64,000 nucleotides of DNA from an uncultured Roseobacter sp. (GCA_947488305.1 CANKZM010000004.1:377501-441500); one strand, 5' to 3'; positions 50,446 to 60,381 are shown, counted from the first letter of the stretch. Notes: generated from the sequence alone by a model not told the origin. Numbers and translations are program-made.

Positions 50446-50521
50446 TCAAAACGCGAACACGATAGGTGTTTGGTTACTCTTAATAAACCAAGTTTGGATA
50501 TCCGTTGTACGCCTACAGAAT

Positions 50522-51250
50522 GTGGTTGGAGCGGAGAAAAAAATGCAGTTTTGCGGATCTGTGGCTGGAATACTTTCCTTGCTAATCACTTTCTCCGCGA
50601 CTGCGGCTTTCGCCAACAACGGCCATATCAAGAATGCGCGCGTCTGTGATGAGGCGATTATCTTAGCCTCCCAAGAATTCGATGTGCCGAAAACCGTCCT
50701 GAAAGCCGTTGCACGAACCGAGAGCGGGATAACTGTCGATGGGTCTTTTGTCGCTTGGCCCTGGACAATCAACATTGAAGGTAGAGGTTTGAGGTTTTCG
50801 TCCAAATCTGAAGCAGTGAACTACTTTCTAGACAGCTATTCGAGTGGCGCGCGCAACATTGATTTGGGCTGCTTCCAGGTAAACCACAGGTGGCATGGCG
50901 ACCGTTTTGGTTCGATTGACGATATGCTTAACCCAAAATCAAACACCCGATACGCGGCAAAATTCCTGAAAGAACTCTATTTCGAATTCGGGAATTGGAC
51001 AGCGGCGGTTGGAGCTTTTCACTCTCGCACAGCAAAATTCTCGGAAAAATACCTCGCCCGGTACATGCCCATTTATCGCGATTTGTCGGGTGAAAAAACA
51101 ACGAATACTCCGATCCTTCGCACGGTTGAAAGACAGAACCAGTTTCCGTTACTGCAAGGCACATCTCAAAGCCGTTCGAAGGGTTCTTTGTTTCCATTGG
51201 CGGCGGGGTCGGGCAGGGGTTTACTAAGTTCGCCCGGCGCGCGGGGTTGA
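50522..51250 (+). CDS. Lytic transglycosylase (SLT-like) in the flagellar cluster
   Basis: CDEAIILASQEFDVPKTVLKAVARTESG...DLGCFQVNHRWHGDRFGSIDDMLNPKSNTRYAAKFLKELY; likely start near 50543 (MQFCGS). Confidence 0.85.
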   Translation: MVGAEKKMQFCGSVAGILSLLITFSATAAFANNGHIKNARVCDEAIILASQEFDVPKTVLKAVARTESGITVDGSFVAWPWTINIEGRGLRFSSKSEAVNYFLDSYSSGARNIDLGCFQVNHRWHGDRFGSIDDMLNPKSNTRYAAKFLKELYFEFGNWTAAVGAFHSRTAKFSEKYLARYMPIYRDLSGEKTTNTPILRTVERQNQFPLLQGTSQSRSKGSLFPLAAGSGRGLLSSPGARG

Positions 51251-51251
51251 T

Positions 51252-53336
51252 ATGGAAAACCTATCCGTAAAGGCTCTATTCAACCCGACGATCCTGCTGG
51301 CCGTTGCTCTCATGGCTGTCATTGTAATGATGATCCTGCCGATGCCAGCATGGGTACTGGACATTGGCTTGGCAGCATCATTTGCGTTAGCGATCCTGAT
51401 TTTCACAATAACCCTGTTCATTGAGAAACCACTCGACTTTTCTGCTTTCCCAACAATTCTGCTCGCTTCTCTAATGCTGCGTTTGTCACTGAACGTATCT
51501 TCAACAAAACTAATCATTGGTCAGGGTCACACAGGAACTGACGCGGCAGGTGACGTAATTGAAGGTTTCGCTCAGTTCATAATGGGCGGGAGCGTCTTTC
51601 TGGGTTTGGTGGTCTTTTGCGTTCTATTGATCGTGAATTTCATGGTGATCACCAAAGGTGCCGCAAGAATGGCCGAAGTGGGTGCCCGGTTTGCTTTGGA
51701 CGGCATGCCCGGCAAGCAATTGGCCATCGACAGCGACATGTCGGCTGGTGCTATTTCACATCTGGAAGCGAAAGAGCGGCGAGAGCGGGAACAACAGGAA
51801 ACCACGTTCTTTGGCTCGCTTGATGGCGCATCCAAATTCGTGAAAGGCGATGCGATCGCAGGGTTGCTAATTACTCTGTTAAACTTGGTGGCCGGCTTGA
51901 TCATGGGCATAGCTATTCACGGCATGCCGATCGGACAGGCGTTTGAAACTTATGCAATTCTGACTGTTGGTGACGGGCTTGTGTCGCAGATACCAGCCGT
52001 CATCATTTCGATTGCTTCGGCGCTATTGCTTGCCCGGGGAGGGGCCCAAGGCGCGACCGATCTTGCAGTTTTCGGACAACTTGGCAAACATCCCGCAGCC
52101 CTCGCTACGGTTGCAGTGCTGATGGCACTGTTCGCGTTGTTTCCGGGATTGCCCTTTGCGCCCTTTATTTTCGGAAGTGCTGCGCTGGGGGGCACTGCAT
52201 TCTACCTGTACAAAAAAGCAAAACTACCGCCATTGATCGACCCGAGCGAGACTGAGGAGGAAGTTCTACCCAAAGAAAAGGCGCTCGGTGACATCTTGGA
52301 GATCGACGACATTCACGTGGAATTCGCGCCCGATCTCGTGAACATGGTATTGGATCCCGGCACCGGTCTTGATGCCCGTATCTCCAACATGCGAACTCAT
52401 GTGGCTTCTGTATATGGTTTGATTTTGCCAGAGATACGATTGACCGATAACGCGGCTCTGCCTGCCGGAACGTATCTTCTGAAAATTCAAGGCGTCGAAC
52501 AGGCCCGCGCCGCATTGAACCCTGACCAGATTCTGGCCCTGATTCCTGAAAATCCGATGAGCCTACCAAGCGGAACGGATACAAGTGAGCCCGTTTATGG
52601 TGCACCAGCACGTTGGATCAATACTAGGGATCAGGAACAGGCGGCCTTGGACGGTCTCACCCTAGTGACCCCAGCGGAAATCCTCGCAACTCATTTGCTG
52701 GAAACTGTAAAGCGCAACTTCAGCCGGCTCCTGACGCTCAAGGCTTTGCGACGATTGCTGAACGAAATGACCAATATCTCAAATCCGGCACGGGCCGAAG
52801 CCAATCGAAAACTTCTGGATGAGATGATCCCCGACAAGGTGCCGATTGATTCTCTTCACGCGGTACTTAGGCTCCTGCTTGACGAGCAAGTTTCCATCCG
52901 CAACCTTCCGCTCATCCTGGAAGCCACTGCGGAGGCGCGGGCGTTTAATCCGCAGCCTGAAGCTATTTGTGAACATGTCCGGCAACGATTGGGTTTCCAA
53001 CTGGTCGCAGAGATGCGCCGGGATGACGGTACCTTGCCATTGATTCAGCTTGCGCCTGAATGGGAGGACACTTTCAATACGTATCAAGTCGAAGCGGATC
53101 GCGGGCTTGATATCGCTTTGCCACCCGATCTCTTCAATCACCTTGCTGACAGTGTTTCTGAAAAGCTGCAGGACGCAAATCAGAACGGCATTAACGCGGC
53201 ACTTGTCACCAATACGCGCAGACGACGGTTTTTGCGAACAGTGATGCGGGCGAAGGGCATTAACAATCCTGTATTGTCGTTTGAGGAGATCGGACTTGAT
53301 GCAAGACCTTCACTGGTAGGGGTTGTTGCCGCGTGA
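51252..53336 (+). CDS. flhA: Flagellar export protein FlhA
   Basis: FSAFPTILLASLMLRLSLNVSSTKLIIGQGHTG; ARFALDGMPGKQLAIDSDMSAG. Confidence 0.97.
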   Translation: MENLSVKALFNPTILLAVALMAVIVMMILPMPAWVLDIGLAASFALAILIFTITLFIEKPLDFSAFPTILLASLMLRLSLNVSSTKLIIGQGHTGTDAAGDVIEGFAQFIMGGSVFLGLVVFCVLLIVNFMVITKGAARMAEVGARFALDGMPGKQLAIDSDMSAGAISHLEAKERREREQQETTFFGSLDGASKFVKGDAIAGLLITLLNLVAGLIMGIAIHGMPIGQAFETYAILTVGDGLVSQIPAVIISIASALLLARGGAQGATDLAVFGQLGKHPAALATVAVLMALFALFPGLPFAPFIFGSAALGGTAFYLYKKAKLPPLIDPSETEEEVLPKEKALGDILEIDDIHVEFAPDLVNMVLDPGTGLDARISNMRTHVASVYGLILPEIRLTDNAALPAGTYLLKIQGVEQARAALNPDQILALIPENPMSLPSGTDTSEPVYGAPARWINTRDQEQAALDGLTLVTPAEILATHLLETVKRNFSRLLTLKALRRLLNEMTNISNPARAEANRKLLDEMIPDKVPIDSLHAVLRLLLDEQVSIRNLPLILEATAEARAFNPQPEAICEHVRQRLGFQLVAEMRRDDGTLPLIQLAPEWEDTFNTYQVEADRGLDIALPPDLFNHLADSVSEKLQDANQNGINAALVTNTRRRRFLRTVMRAKGINNPVLSFEEIGLDARPSLVGVVAA

Positions 53337-54103
53337 GTTCATTGGGCGACCTCATACCTTTTGTAAACCTGGCGTTATGGCAGGGTTTCATCGTCTTCTT
53401 ACGCGTAGCAGCGATCACGTCGCTTTTGCCCGCCTTTGGTGAGCAGTCCATCCCGACCCGCGTCAAACTTGTTGTGGCGCTGGCGTTCACAGCGATTGTT
53501 GCCCCCGCGGTGCCCATCTCCATACCAGATCCCGTTTTTGACAGCATGGTACTACTGGTATTCACCGAGATCCTATCAGGTCTGGCAATGGGGATCGGGT
53601 TGCGGCTCTTTATACTTGCTTTGCATACTGCAGGTTCAATCGCGGCGCAATCAACGTCTCTTTCGCAGGTGCTTGGCGGTGCGTCGGTCGATCCGTTGCC
53701 GGCAATGGGCTACATCTTGATTGTCGCCGGGTTGGCCTTGGCAGCCATGGCGGGACTACATGTTAAAGCAGCGCAACTTATTATAATATCGTACGAATTC
53801 CTGCCTGCCGGCCGGTTTGTTCAAGCCACTCAAGTTACGGACTGGGGTGTGCGGCAAGTGGCGCAGGCGTTTTCGCTGGCGTTTACGCTTGCAGCACCAT
53901 TCGTGATCTTGTCCGTCCTATATAATTTTGCACTTGGCGCAATCAACAGAGCGATGCCGCAATTGATGGTGGCCTTTGTTGGTGCGCCGGTGATTACGCT
54001 CGGTGGTCTTGCGTTGTTGTTCGTGGCTGCACCTTTCATGTTGACGGTATGGCTGGAAGCCATGGACACATTTATGGCCGATCCCTTTGGTGTCGCGCGA
54101 TGA
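53333..54103 (+). CDS. fliR: Flagellar export protein FliR
   Basis: Multi-TM, LVVALAFTAIVAP, SLSQVLGGASVDPLPAMG; 4-nt overlap with flhA. Confidence 0.93.
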   Translation: MSSLGDLIPFVNLALWQGFIVFLRVAAITSLLPAFGEQSIPTRVKLVVALAFTAIVAPAVPISIPDPVFDSMVLLVFTEILSGLAMGIGLRLFILALHTAGSIAAQSTSLSQVLGGASVDPLPAMGYILIVAGLALAAMAGLHVKAAQLIIISYEFLPAGRFVQATQVTDWGVRQVAQAFSLAFTLAAPFVILSVLYNFALGAINRAMPQLMVAFVGAPVITLGGLALLFVAAPFMLTVWLEAMDTFMADPFGVAR

Positions 54104-55188
54104 GTGGGCAGGACGACTCGTCGGACAAGTCATATGAGGCGACGCCTCAAAAGCTTCTCGAAGCGCGGAAAAAGGGAGAAATTGCGCGTTCAAACGAACT
54201 GCTTACTGCAGCCTCATATACAGGCCTGTTCGTTGCGTTCACCGTTGCCGGATATTCTGGCCTGACTTACCTGGGCTCCAGTATGAGCGTCATCATCGGT
54301 CAATCGGCTCAAATCGCGCCACTCTTCTTTGGAGGCGCTGCGGCAACGCCGGCCCAGGGAATTCTGGAAGCAGTCGCTTGGTCAACCTTACCGATCTTTA
54401 CCTTTCCGGCGATCGCTGTGCTCTTGGCGTTGTTTGCAACCCGCGGGATCGTCTTTGCACCCGTCAAGATACAGCCCAAGCTTAACAAGATATCAGTGAT
54501 AGCGAATGCCAAAAACAAATACGGCCGAAATGGGTTATTTCAGTTTCTTCTAAGTTTTTTGAAGCTGATCATTTACTCTTTATGCCTTGTCTTCTTTTTG
54601 TATGCGCGCCTCGAAGAGATGGTTGCCGCGCTCCAAACCAATCCTCAAACCACTGTTGTTCTGCTTGCGGAAATCTGTCTGGACTTCCTGATCGTGGTCG
54701 TGATCGTTTCCGCTGTTATCGGCGGCATTGACGCCGTTTGGCAGCATTTTGAGCATCAGAGAAAAAACATGATGTCTCGAAAAGAGATAATGGACGAGAC
54801 CAAAAACTCCGAGGGTGACCCCTACATGAAACAAGAGCGGCGTCAGCGTGCCCAAGCACTTGCAAACACGCAAATGGCCGCTGAAGTTGCTACCGCTGAC
54901 GTAATTATCGTGAATCCGACGCATTATTCCGTTGCGCTCAAGTGGGATCGTAGGCCTGGTCAGGCGCCAGAATGTGTGGCGAAAGGCGTTGACGAAGTGG
55001 CGTTGCGTATCCGAGAAATCGCTGCAGAGAATGATATCCCCATCCGTAGTGATCCGCCGACGGCCAGAGCGTTGCACGCGACAACTGAAATCGGCGATCA
55101 GATCTCGCCTGAACACTACAAGGCCGTCGCGGCCGCCATTCGATTTGCCGAAGCCATACGGCAGAAGGCGAAAGGGCGTGGGTTTTGA
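54100..55188 (+). CDS. flhB: Flagellar export switch protein FlhB
   Basis: EATPQKLLEARKKGEIARSNEL; autocleavage NPTH in VIIVNPTHYSVALKWD; ATGA overlap with fliR. Confidence 0.97.
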   Translation: MSGQDDSSDKSYEATPQKLLEARKKGEIARSNELLTAASYTGLFVAFTVAGYSGLTYLGSSMSVIIGQSAQIAPLFFGGAAATPAQGILEAVAWSTLPIFTFPAIAVLLALFATRGIVFAPVKIQPKLNKISVIANAKNKYGRNGLFQFLLSFLKLIIYSLCLVFFLYARLEEMVAALQTNPQTTVVLLAEICLDFLIVVVIVSAVIGGIDAVWQHFEHQRKNMMSRKEIMDETKNSEGDPYMKQERRQRAQALANTQMAAEVATADVIIVNPTHYSVALKWDRRPGQAPECVAKGVDEVALRIREIAAENDIPIRSDPPTARALHATTEIGDQISPEHYKAVAAAIRFAEAIRQKAKGRGF

Positions 55189-55625
55189 AAACCAAGACGC
55201 TCAAAGAACTTGAGCAGGTGCTCGATCTCAGGTTTCGGAGAAAGCAGATGGGGTATGCGAAGATCATTTCGCAAGAATCGCGTGTGCGCGAACAACTTCG
55301 CAAGCTGGACGATCAAGCCAAGGACGCAGAGCGATCCCAGGACCATAATCTTCAGGCGATTGGTGCCGATGTAATCTGGAAGTCGTGGCTGGAGCGCACA
55401 AAACGCACGCTCAACATGGAGCTGGCACAGATCATGGTCCAGAAGGAAGCTCTGAGGGCCGGCGTCAAACGGGAATATGGAAAATTGCTGGTTGGCAGAG
55501 AGATGCTGGAGGATCAGGTTTTGGAACAATCAACCTCACGGAAAAAGCAGATGCTCACCGATGCAATTGAAAGCCACGTTAATCAGGCATGCTGGGGTTG
55601 TCGGCCTAAAGAGCCACGAAACTGA
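55185..55625 (+). CDS. Coiled-coil protein of the flagellar cluster (FliJ-like candidate)
   Basis: 146 aa, highly charged helical; TTG start overlapping flhB stop. Confidence 0.6.
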   Translation: MKTKTLKELEQVLDLRFRRKQMGYAKIISQESRVREQLRKLDDQAKDAERSQDHNLQAIGADVIWKSWLERTKRTLNMELAQIMVQKEALRAGVKREYGKLLVGREMLEDQVLEQSTSRKKQMLTDAIESHVNQACWGCRPKEPRN

Positions 55626-55648
55626 AAGTCGACTGGTGGTCAGTGAGC

Positions 55649-56149
55649 CTAGTAGTCTTGCCTGGCGATTTCGAAGATCAAAACGTCGCTAATCAGATCA
55701 GAGCCAAAGTTCTCCCGAGCGGCGTTTGTGAGGTTCAGGCGAACAGAATCAAGATTGTCGGTGTTGAGAAATGCGCCTCTGAAGCCGCCGATCGCGGCAT
55801 GATCGAACAATACCCTCAAAAAGACGTCACGGATTTTAGGTTCCAGATCGTAGACTTCCTGACTTTGACCAACAGGCGCCTCGACGCTCAGCGTCATCAC
55901 CACCATCGATGAGACACGATCTTCTTCAACAATCGGTACGACAAACTGGTTGCTCAGTTTTAGGTATTCCTTGCCGTCAATCGGGAGGCCATCTTCCTTT
56001 TTTTCCTCCTTTTTTTCAGCGCTTTCCTTTTCCTCAACCTTTTCTTCGGTCAACTCTTTTGGAGCAGGCTCAGGCCGGAGAAACACTCCGGCCCCGACAC
56101 CTGCGCCCGTTCCAATTAAGAGCATTATTATTGGCAAGATCTTTTTCAT
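55649..56149 (-). CDS. FliL family protein (copy 2)
   Basis: MKKILPIIMLLIGTGAGVGAGVFL TM; KEYLKLSNQFVVPIVEEDRVSSMVVMTLSVEAP...LEPKIRDVFLRVLFDHAA. Confidence 0.8.
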   Translation of the reverse strand: MKKILPIIMLLIGTGAGVGAGVFLRPEPAPKELTEEKVEEKESAEKKEEKKEDGLPIDGKEYLKLSNQFVVPIVEEDRVSSMVVMTLSVEAPVGQSQEVYDLEPKIRDVFLRVLFDHAAIGGFRGAFLNTDNLDSVRLNLTNAARENFGSDLISDVLIFEIARQDY

Positions 56150-56158
56150 ATTGGTGCC

Positions 56159-56890
56159 TCAATAGGGGAGAATGACGTCCAGGATCTGTTGGCCAATGCG
56201 AGGTTGCTGTACATCCGTGATCTGGCCACGACCCCCATATGAGACGCGCGCGGTGGCGATCTTGTCGTAGGTGATCTCGTTTTGGCGCGAGATGTCTTCC
56301 GGTCTGACATATCCGGACACCAACAGCTCACGCATTTCAAAATTGACGCGCAGTTCCTGACTGCCGGAAATGGACAGAACACCGTTTGGGAGCACATCCA
56401 CCACGGTTGCTGCGACCCTTAGCGTCAGCTTTTCGTTTCGCTTAACAGACCCATCGCCCGAGGACGCGCTGGACGAGTTGATATTCACTGCATTTCCGAG
56501 TGTTGCACCCTCCGGCAAACGCTCATTAACGCGTTGCGGCAGGCCGAATAGCTCGGGCACGCCAAGGCTCTCGGATGCTGATCGAGAACGATCTGAGGCG
56601 TTTGAAATTTCTGCCTCTTCGTCAATTTCGATGACAACAGTGAGAATATCACCTTGTTGGATGGCGCGCCGGTCACCCAGCAAAGACTGGCGGGCGCCGG
56701 ACCAAAGCGAGGCTGCCTCCGTTGGTGTTTCGGGATCAACCCGAAGCGGTAACCCTGGGGAGAGCATTGCACTATGCTCTTTAGTCGCCGTCGCGGAGGT
56801 GAAAGTCGGTGGTTTGCCAATGTGGTCAAAGCGTGCGCAACCGGAAAGGCCGACCGCAACAAAGAGTATTCCAAGAGCAGGATTCTTCAT
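56159..56890 (-). CDS. flgH: Flagellar L-ring protein FlgH
   Basis: Lipobox LSGCARFDHIG; LWSGARQSLLGDRRAIQQGDILTVVIEIDEEAEISNAS; GVLSISGSQELRVNFEMRELLVSGYVRPEDIS. Confidence 0.95.
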   Translation of the reverse strand: MKNPALGILFVAVGLSGCARFDHIGKPPTFTSATATKEHSAMLSPGLPLRVDPETPTEAASLWSGARQSLLGDRRAIQQGDILTVVIEIDEEAEISNASDRSRSASESLGVPELFGLPQRVNERLPEGATLGNAVNINSSSASSGDGSVKRNEKLTLRVAATVVDVLPNGVLSISGSQELRVNFEMRELLVSGYVRPEDISRQNEITYDKIATARVSYGGRGQITDVQQPRIGQQILDVILPY

Positions 56891-56899
56891 ATCATTTTC

Positions 56900-57322
56900 C
56901 TAGTTATAAACGCGGACAGAGCCGTCTTCCTGGACCTGACCAAACAAAGTCGCGCGAGAGTCCAGATTCATGATGCGGATTCGATCCCCGATGCCTCCGC
57001 GTTGCAGCGAGCGGCCTTCGGTCATGATGATCAGCCCGGAAGTTTCGTAGATCAGCGGCACGATTTGATTTCTATCCACCAAAGCGGGCGGGCCAACGTC
57101 ATCAAAGAGAATCGGCCTGCCGGCATAGAGCGTTGTCCTCGCCTCCTGACCAACGACATCCAACACACGCGTGAAGGCGTTCGGGTTCTGGACAGATTTC
57201 AACGTTACGTCTGTCTCAGAAATCGTGGCAGTGGCTCGGATGGTCCGCGTTGGAACAACAGAGTCTGCCCAGACGGAGGAGGCCATGACGCATAGTATGA
57301 TCAGACTAAAGAACTGTTTCAT
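56900..57322 (-). CDS. flgA: Flagellar P-ring assembly chaperone FlgA
   Basis: Signal peptide; GQEARTTLYAGRPILFDDVGPPALVDRNQIVPLIYETSGLIIMTEGRSLQRGGIGDRIRIMNLDSR. Confidence 0.93.
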   Translation of the reverse strand: MKQFFSLIILCVMASSVWADSVVPTRTIRATATISETDVTLKSVQNPNAFTRVLDVVGQEARTTLYAGRPILFDDVGPPALVDRNQIVPLIYETSGLIIMTEGRSLQRGGIGDRIRIMNLDSRATLFGQVQEDGSVRVYN

Positions 57323-58104
57323 CGGATCTGCGTCGTCGCGCCCATCATCTGGTCAGCAGCGGAAATTACCTTTGCATTCATCTCATAACCGCGCTGCGCT
57401 TCGATCAATTCGGTGATTTCGCGAACGGCGTCGACAGAACTGTCTTCAAGGTAGCCTTGGCGAACGGTGCCAAGCCCATCTTCGCCGGGGGTCGTCACCA
57501 ATGCCGCACCTGATGCCTCTGTTTCTGCAAAGAGATTGCCACCAAGAGCTTCAAGACCTTTTGGATTGGTAAAGCCAACGAGGTTGAATTGACCTAGCAA
57601 TTGCGCATCTGGCGTGTCTGAGAAATATGCAAAGACCTCGCCCGCGCCGTTGATGGAAATACTTCGGGCATCGTCCGGGATGACAATTTCCGGTTCCACC
57701 GGGAAGCCGTCCGAGGTCACGATCAACCCTTCTCCATCCCGTTTCAAACCACCATCGCGGGTGTAAGCGGAAAGGCCGCTGGGAAGCGTGATTTCGAGAT
57801 AGCCGTTGCCTTCGATCGCAATGTCGAGGTCGCCTCCTGTGGCGCTTAACGAACCTTGTTGCAGTTGCACCGAAACGGCGGACGGGCGGACACCCAAGCC
57901 CAACTGCACGCCTGTTGGCAAAACAGTCCCGTCGGTTGCGTTGATTGTGCCAGGCCTGCTTAATTGCTGGTAATGCAGGTCCGCGAACTCAGCGCGCCTG
58001 GCATTGTATCCAGTTGTGCTCATATTCGAGAGGTTGTTCGAGATGGTCTCCACACGCAGTTGCTGTGCGCTCATACCTGTGGCAGCGATTTTTAGGGCAC
58101 GCAT
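57319..58104 (-). CDS. flgG: Flagellar distal rod protein FlgG
   Basis: MRALKIAATGMSAQQLRVETISNNLSNMSTTGYNARRAEFADLHYQQ; C-term EITELIEAQRGYEMNAKVISAADQM. Confidence 0.97.
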   Translation of the reverse strand: MRALKIAATGMSAQQLRVETISNNLSNMSTTGYNARRAEFADLHYQQLSRPGTINATDGTVLPTGVQLGLGVRPSAVSVQLQQGSLSATGGDLDIAIEGNGYLEITLPSGLSAYTRDGGLKRDGEGLIVTSDGFPVEPEIVIPDDARSISINGAGEVFAYFSDTPDAQLLGQFNLVGFTNPKGLEALGGNLFAETEASGAALVTTPGEDGLGTVRQGYLEDSSVDAVREITELIEAQRGYEMNAKVISAADQMMGATTQIR

Positions 58105-58131
58105 GTCAAATTTCCTCGTTTTTACTAATTA

Positions 58132-58845
58132 CTATTGAGACAGGGCGCGCATGGCTTGCCGCACCCGTTCATCTTCTGCTTCCAGAAAGCTGGCGCCCAA
58201 TTCATATGCGCGCTGCACTTCGATCATTCGGGTCAGTTGCAACACAGGGTTCACATTTGAATTCTCGATGAACCGCTGCAAAACACGCGCCTGGTCTGCG
58301 GGTTCGTACCCGTCATCCGCGCGAAACATCACCCCATCTTCCCGTACGAGCTGCTGTGGATCTACCGGCTGAACAACACCCATTTGACCCACAGGATTTC
58401 CTTCGCTGGAAATTGTACCATCAGCCGACACAGCAATGTCAGAGGCGCCCGGTGGGATAAAAACCGGAGCACCACCCGGGTCAAGGACCTGAAACCCGTC
58501 AGGTGTTACAAGATCGCCGTCGGCATTTGGAGTAAAGGATCCAGCACGGGTAAGCCGTTCGCCCTGTGGTGTTTGAACAAGGAAAAAACCGTCGCCTTCA
58601 ATCGCAAAATCGAATTGCCCCCCTGTCTGCGTCAAAGCGCCTTGCGCAAATGAAGTCTTGCGCGCGTCCGCCTGACCCATCGACAGGCTTGCCGCATTGT
58701 CCACAGACTTCACATATTCGGAGAAGATCACGCCTTCCTGCCGAAACCCGGACGTTGCAGCGTTTGCGATATTGTTCGCGACAACCCGCATCTCACGCAT
58801 GAGACCAGATTGTCGTGTGATTGTCGTGTAACCGGCATTTTCCAT
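58132..58845 (-). CDS. flgF: Flagellar proximal rod protein FlgF
   Basis: YTTITRQSGLMREMRVVANNIANAATSGFRQEGVIFSEYV. Confidence 0.94.
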   Translation of the reverse strand: MENAGYTTITRQSGLMREMRVVANNIANAATSGFRQEGVIFSEYVKSVDNAASLSMGQADARKTSFAQGALTQTGGQFDFAIEGDGFFLVQTPQGERLTRAGSFTPNADGDLVTPDGFQVLDPGGAPVFIPPGASDIAVSADGTISSEGNPVGQMGVVQPVDPQQLVREDGVMFRADDGYEPADQARVLQRFIENSNVNPVLQLTRMIEVQRAYELGASFLEAEDERVRQAMRALSQ

Positions 58846-58847
58846 TG

Positions 58848-59117
58848 TTACCCTCCAATAATCAGCGGGATGATCTGGTCATGAAAAAAGGAGACCAGCG
58901 TTTGCGTCATGAAGCCCATCGACAGCCAGAAAACGAGCACGATGGCTGCTAGTTTTGGCACAAATGTCAGGGTCATTTCCTGAATGGAGGTCAGAGCCTG
59001 AACCAGACCAATCGAAACACCCGTCACCAAGGCGGCCGTCAGGATCGGAATGGAAATCAGTACTGCGATCCACAGCCCGTGCCTTAAGGTGTCAAAGAAA
59101 ACGATTTGGTCAGCCAT
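58848..59117 (-). CDS. fliQ: Flagellar export protein FliQ
   Basis: 89 aa, two TM, TGVSIGLVQALTSIQEMTLTFVPKLAAIVLV. Confidence 0.95.
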   Translation of the reverse strand: MADQIVFFDTLRHGLWIAVLISIPILTAALVTGVSIGLVQALTSIQEMTLTFVPKLAAIVLVFWLSMGFMTQTLVSFFHDQIIPLIIGG

Positions 59118-59118
59118 G

Positions 59119-59445
59119 TCAGACCGGCATCCGCAGGATTTCCTGGTAAGCCTCGACGACTTTATTTCGAACCGAGACGGCAGCCTCTACTGCCAGTTCG
59201 GTTTGTGCCAATGCCTGAACAAGTGCATGCGGATCTGCATCGCCGATCATCGCTGCTTTTGACGCTTTTTCGCTTTCCGCGAGTGTCGTCGCAAAGTCTT
59301 TGGCGACTTGCCCCAAAGATTCCGAAACCGACGTGAATTCTGGCTCAGGCTCTGTTGCGGGGCGCGCATGTTGATAGCTTTGGATCGCGGTTGACGTACG
59401 CGGATTGTTAAAGCTCTGAGCGGTGGAAACGGCTTTCATATCCAT
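59119..59445 (-). CDS. fliE: Flagellar hook-basal body protein FliE
   Basis: ALVQALAQTELAVEAAVSVRNKVVEAYQEILRMPV. Confidence 0.93.
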   Translation of the reverse strand: MDMKAVSTAQSFNNPRTSTAIQSYQHARPATEPEPEFTSVSESLGQVAKDFATTLAESEKASKAAMIGDADPHALVQALAQTELAVEAAVSVRNKVVEAYQEILRMPV

Positions 59446-59493
59446 TCTGGATCTCCTTTACTTGCGTTCAGCTTCGCCAAACGCTGGTACCTT

Positions 59494-59886
59494 CTACTTC
59501 TTCAGCAATTCCATCAGGCCGCTGGACATTTTTCTCGTTTGTTCAAAGACCTTGAGGTTTGCTTCGTAACTGCGCTGTGCTTCGCGGGCGTCACTAAGCT
59601 CAATCAAGAGATCGACATTGGACCCGTCGAAGTATCCATCAGTATCGGCCATCGGATGAGACGGATCGTACACGCGTTCGAGTGTCGATTGATCCAATCG
59701 AACTCTGCTGGTTTCAACGCCTGAAACGCCGCGCCCGGTATTGAAGTCGGTTTCAAACGACACCAGTTTTCGCCGGTATCCCGGGGTGTCCGCGTTTGAA
59801 ATGTTTTCGGCCAGATGCCGCAGACGTGTCGCCTGGGCTTTCAGGCCGCTGGTTGTCACGCTCAGGGATTTGGAAAACTCGCTCAT
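59494..59886 (-). CDS. flgC: Flagellar rod protein FlgC
   Basis: SLSVTTSGLKAQATRLRHLAENISNADTPGYRRK; DAREAQRSYEANLKVFEQTRKM. Confidence 0.95.
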   Translation of the reverse strand: MSEFSKSLSVTTSGLKAQATRLRHLAENISNADTPGYRRKLVSFETDFNTGRGVSGVETSRVRLDQSTLERVYDPSHPMADTDGYFDGSNVDLLIELSDAREAQRSYEANLKVFEQTRKMSSGLMELLKK

Positions 59887-59901
59887 TCAAAACTCCATCT
59901 T

Positions 59902-60300
59902 TTACGTGCGGCTCAGCGACGTGCGCAGAATGTTCATGGATGATTTGTAGATTGCCAGCGCGCGATCATGCTGGCGCTTGGCATCCAGTGACTTCAACAT
60001 CTCGTTCTCTAACGAGACGGTGTTTCCGTTGGGCGTGCCAACCCCGTTGGGGTCGATGATCGGTTCTGGCATCTGATCCGAAGCCGTGCCGTTCAGATGC
60101 GTTTGTCTTGTCGATTTCTGAGAATGCCAGCCAATGGAACTCGAATCATTCCTATAGGTGCTCGCAAAAGGAATAATGTCCCGTGCCTTGTACTCAGGCG
60201 TATCTGAGTTTGCCACATTCTGTGCTGTCACGGCTTGCTTTTGGCCAGCATGGACAGCCATCGCGTGTGACATCTTAAAGACTTCCAAATTTCCAAACAT
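59902..60300 (-). CDS. flgB: Flagellar rod protein FlgB
   Basis: MFGNLEVFKMSHAMAVHAGQKQAVTAQNVANSDTPEYKARDIIPF; ORF open to 60330. Confidence 0.93.
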   Translation of the reverse strand: MFGNLEVFKMSHAMAVHAGQKQAVTAQNVANSDTPEYKARDIIPFASTYRNDSSSIGWHSQKSTRQTHLNGTASDQMPEPIIDPNGVGTPNGNTVSLENEMLKSLDAKRQHDRALAIYKSSMNILRTSLSRT

Positions 60301-60381
60301 CCGGGATTCTCCCTCATGTGATTTCATCAAGGCTTAACTCTGATTCCTTTAGAAAGAGTGTGCAGAAACCGAAGGATTGAC

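Noticed and set aside
60301-60381. Possible CtrA site in the flgB/fliI divergent gap (TTAACTCTGATTCCTTTAG)
   Set aside because: Half-sites are separated by 10 nt rather than 7; treated as chance without binding data
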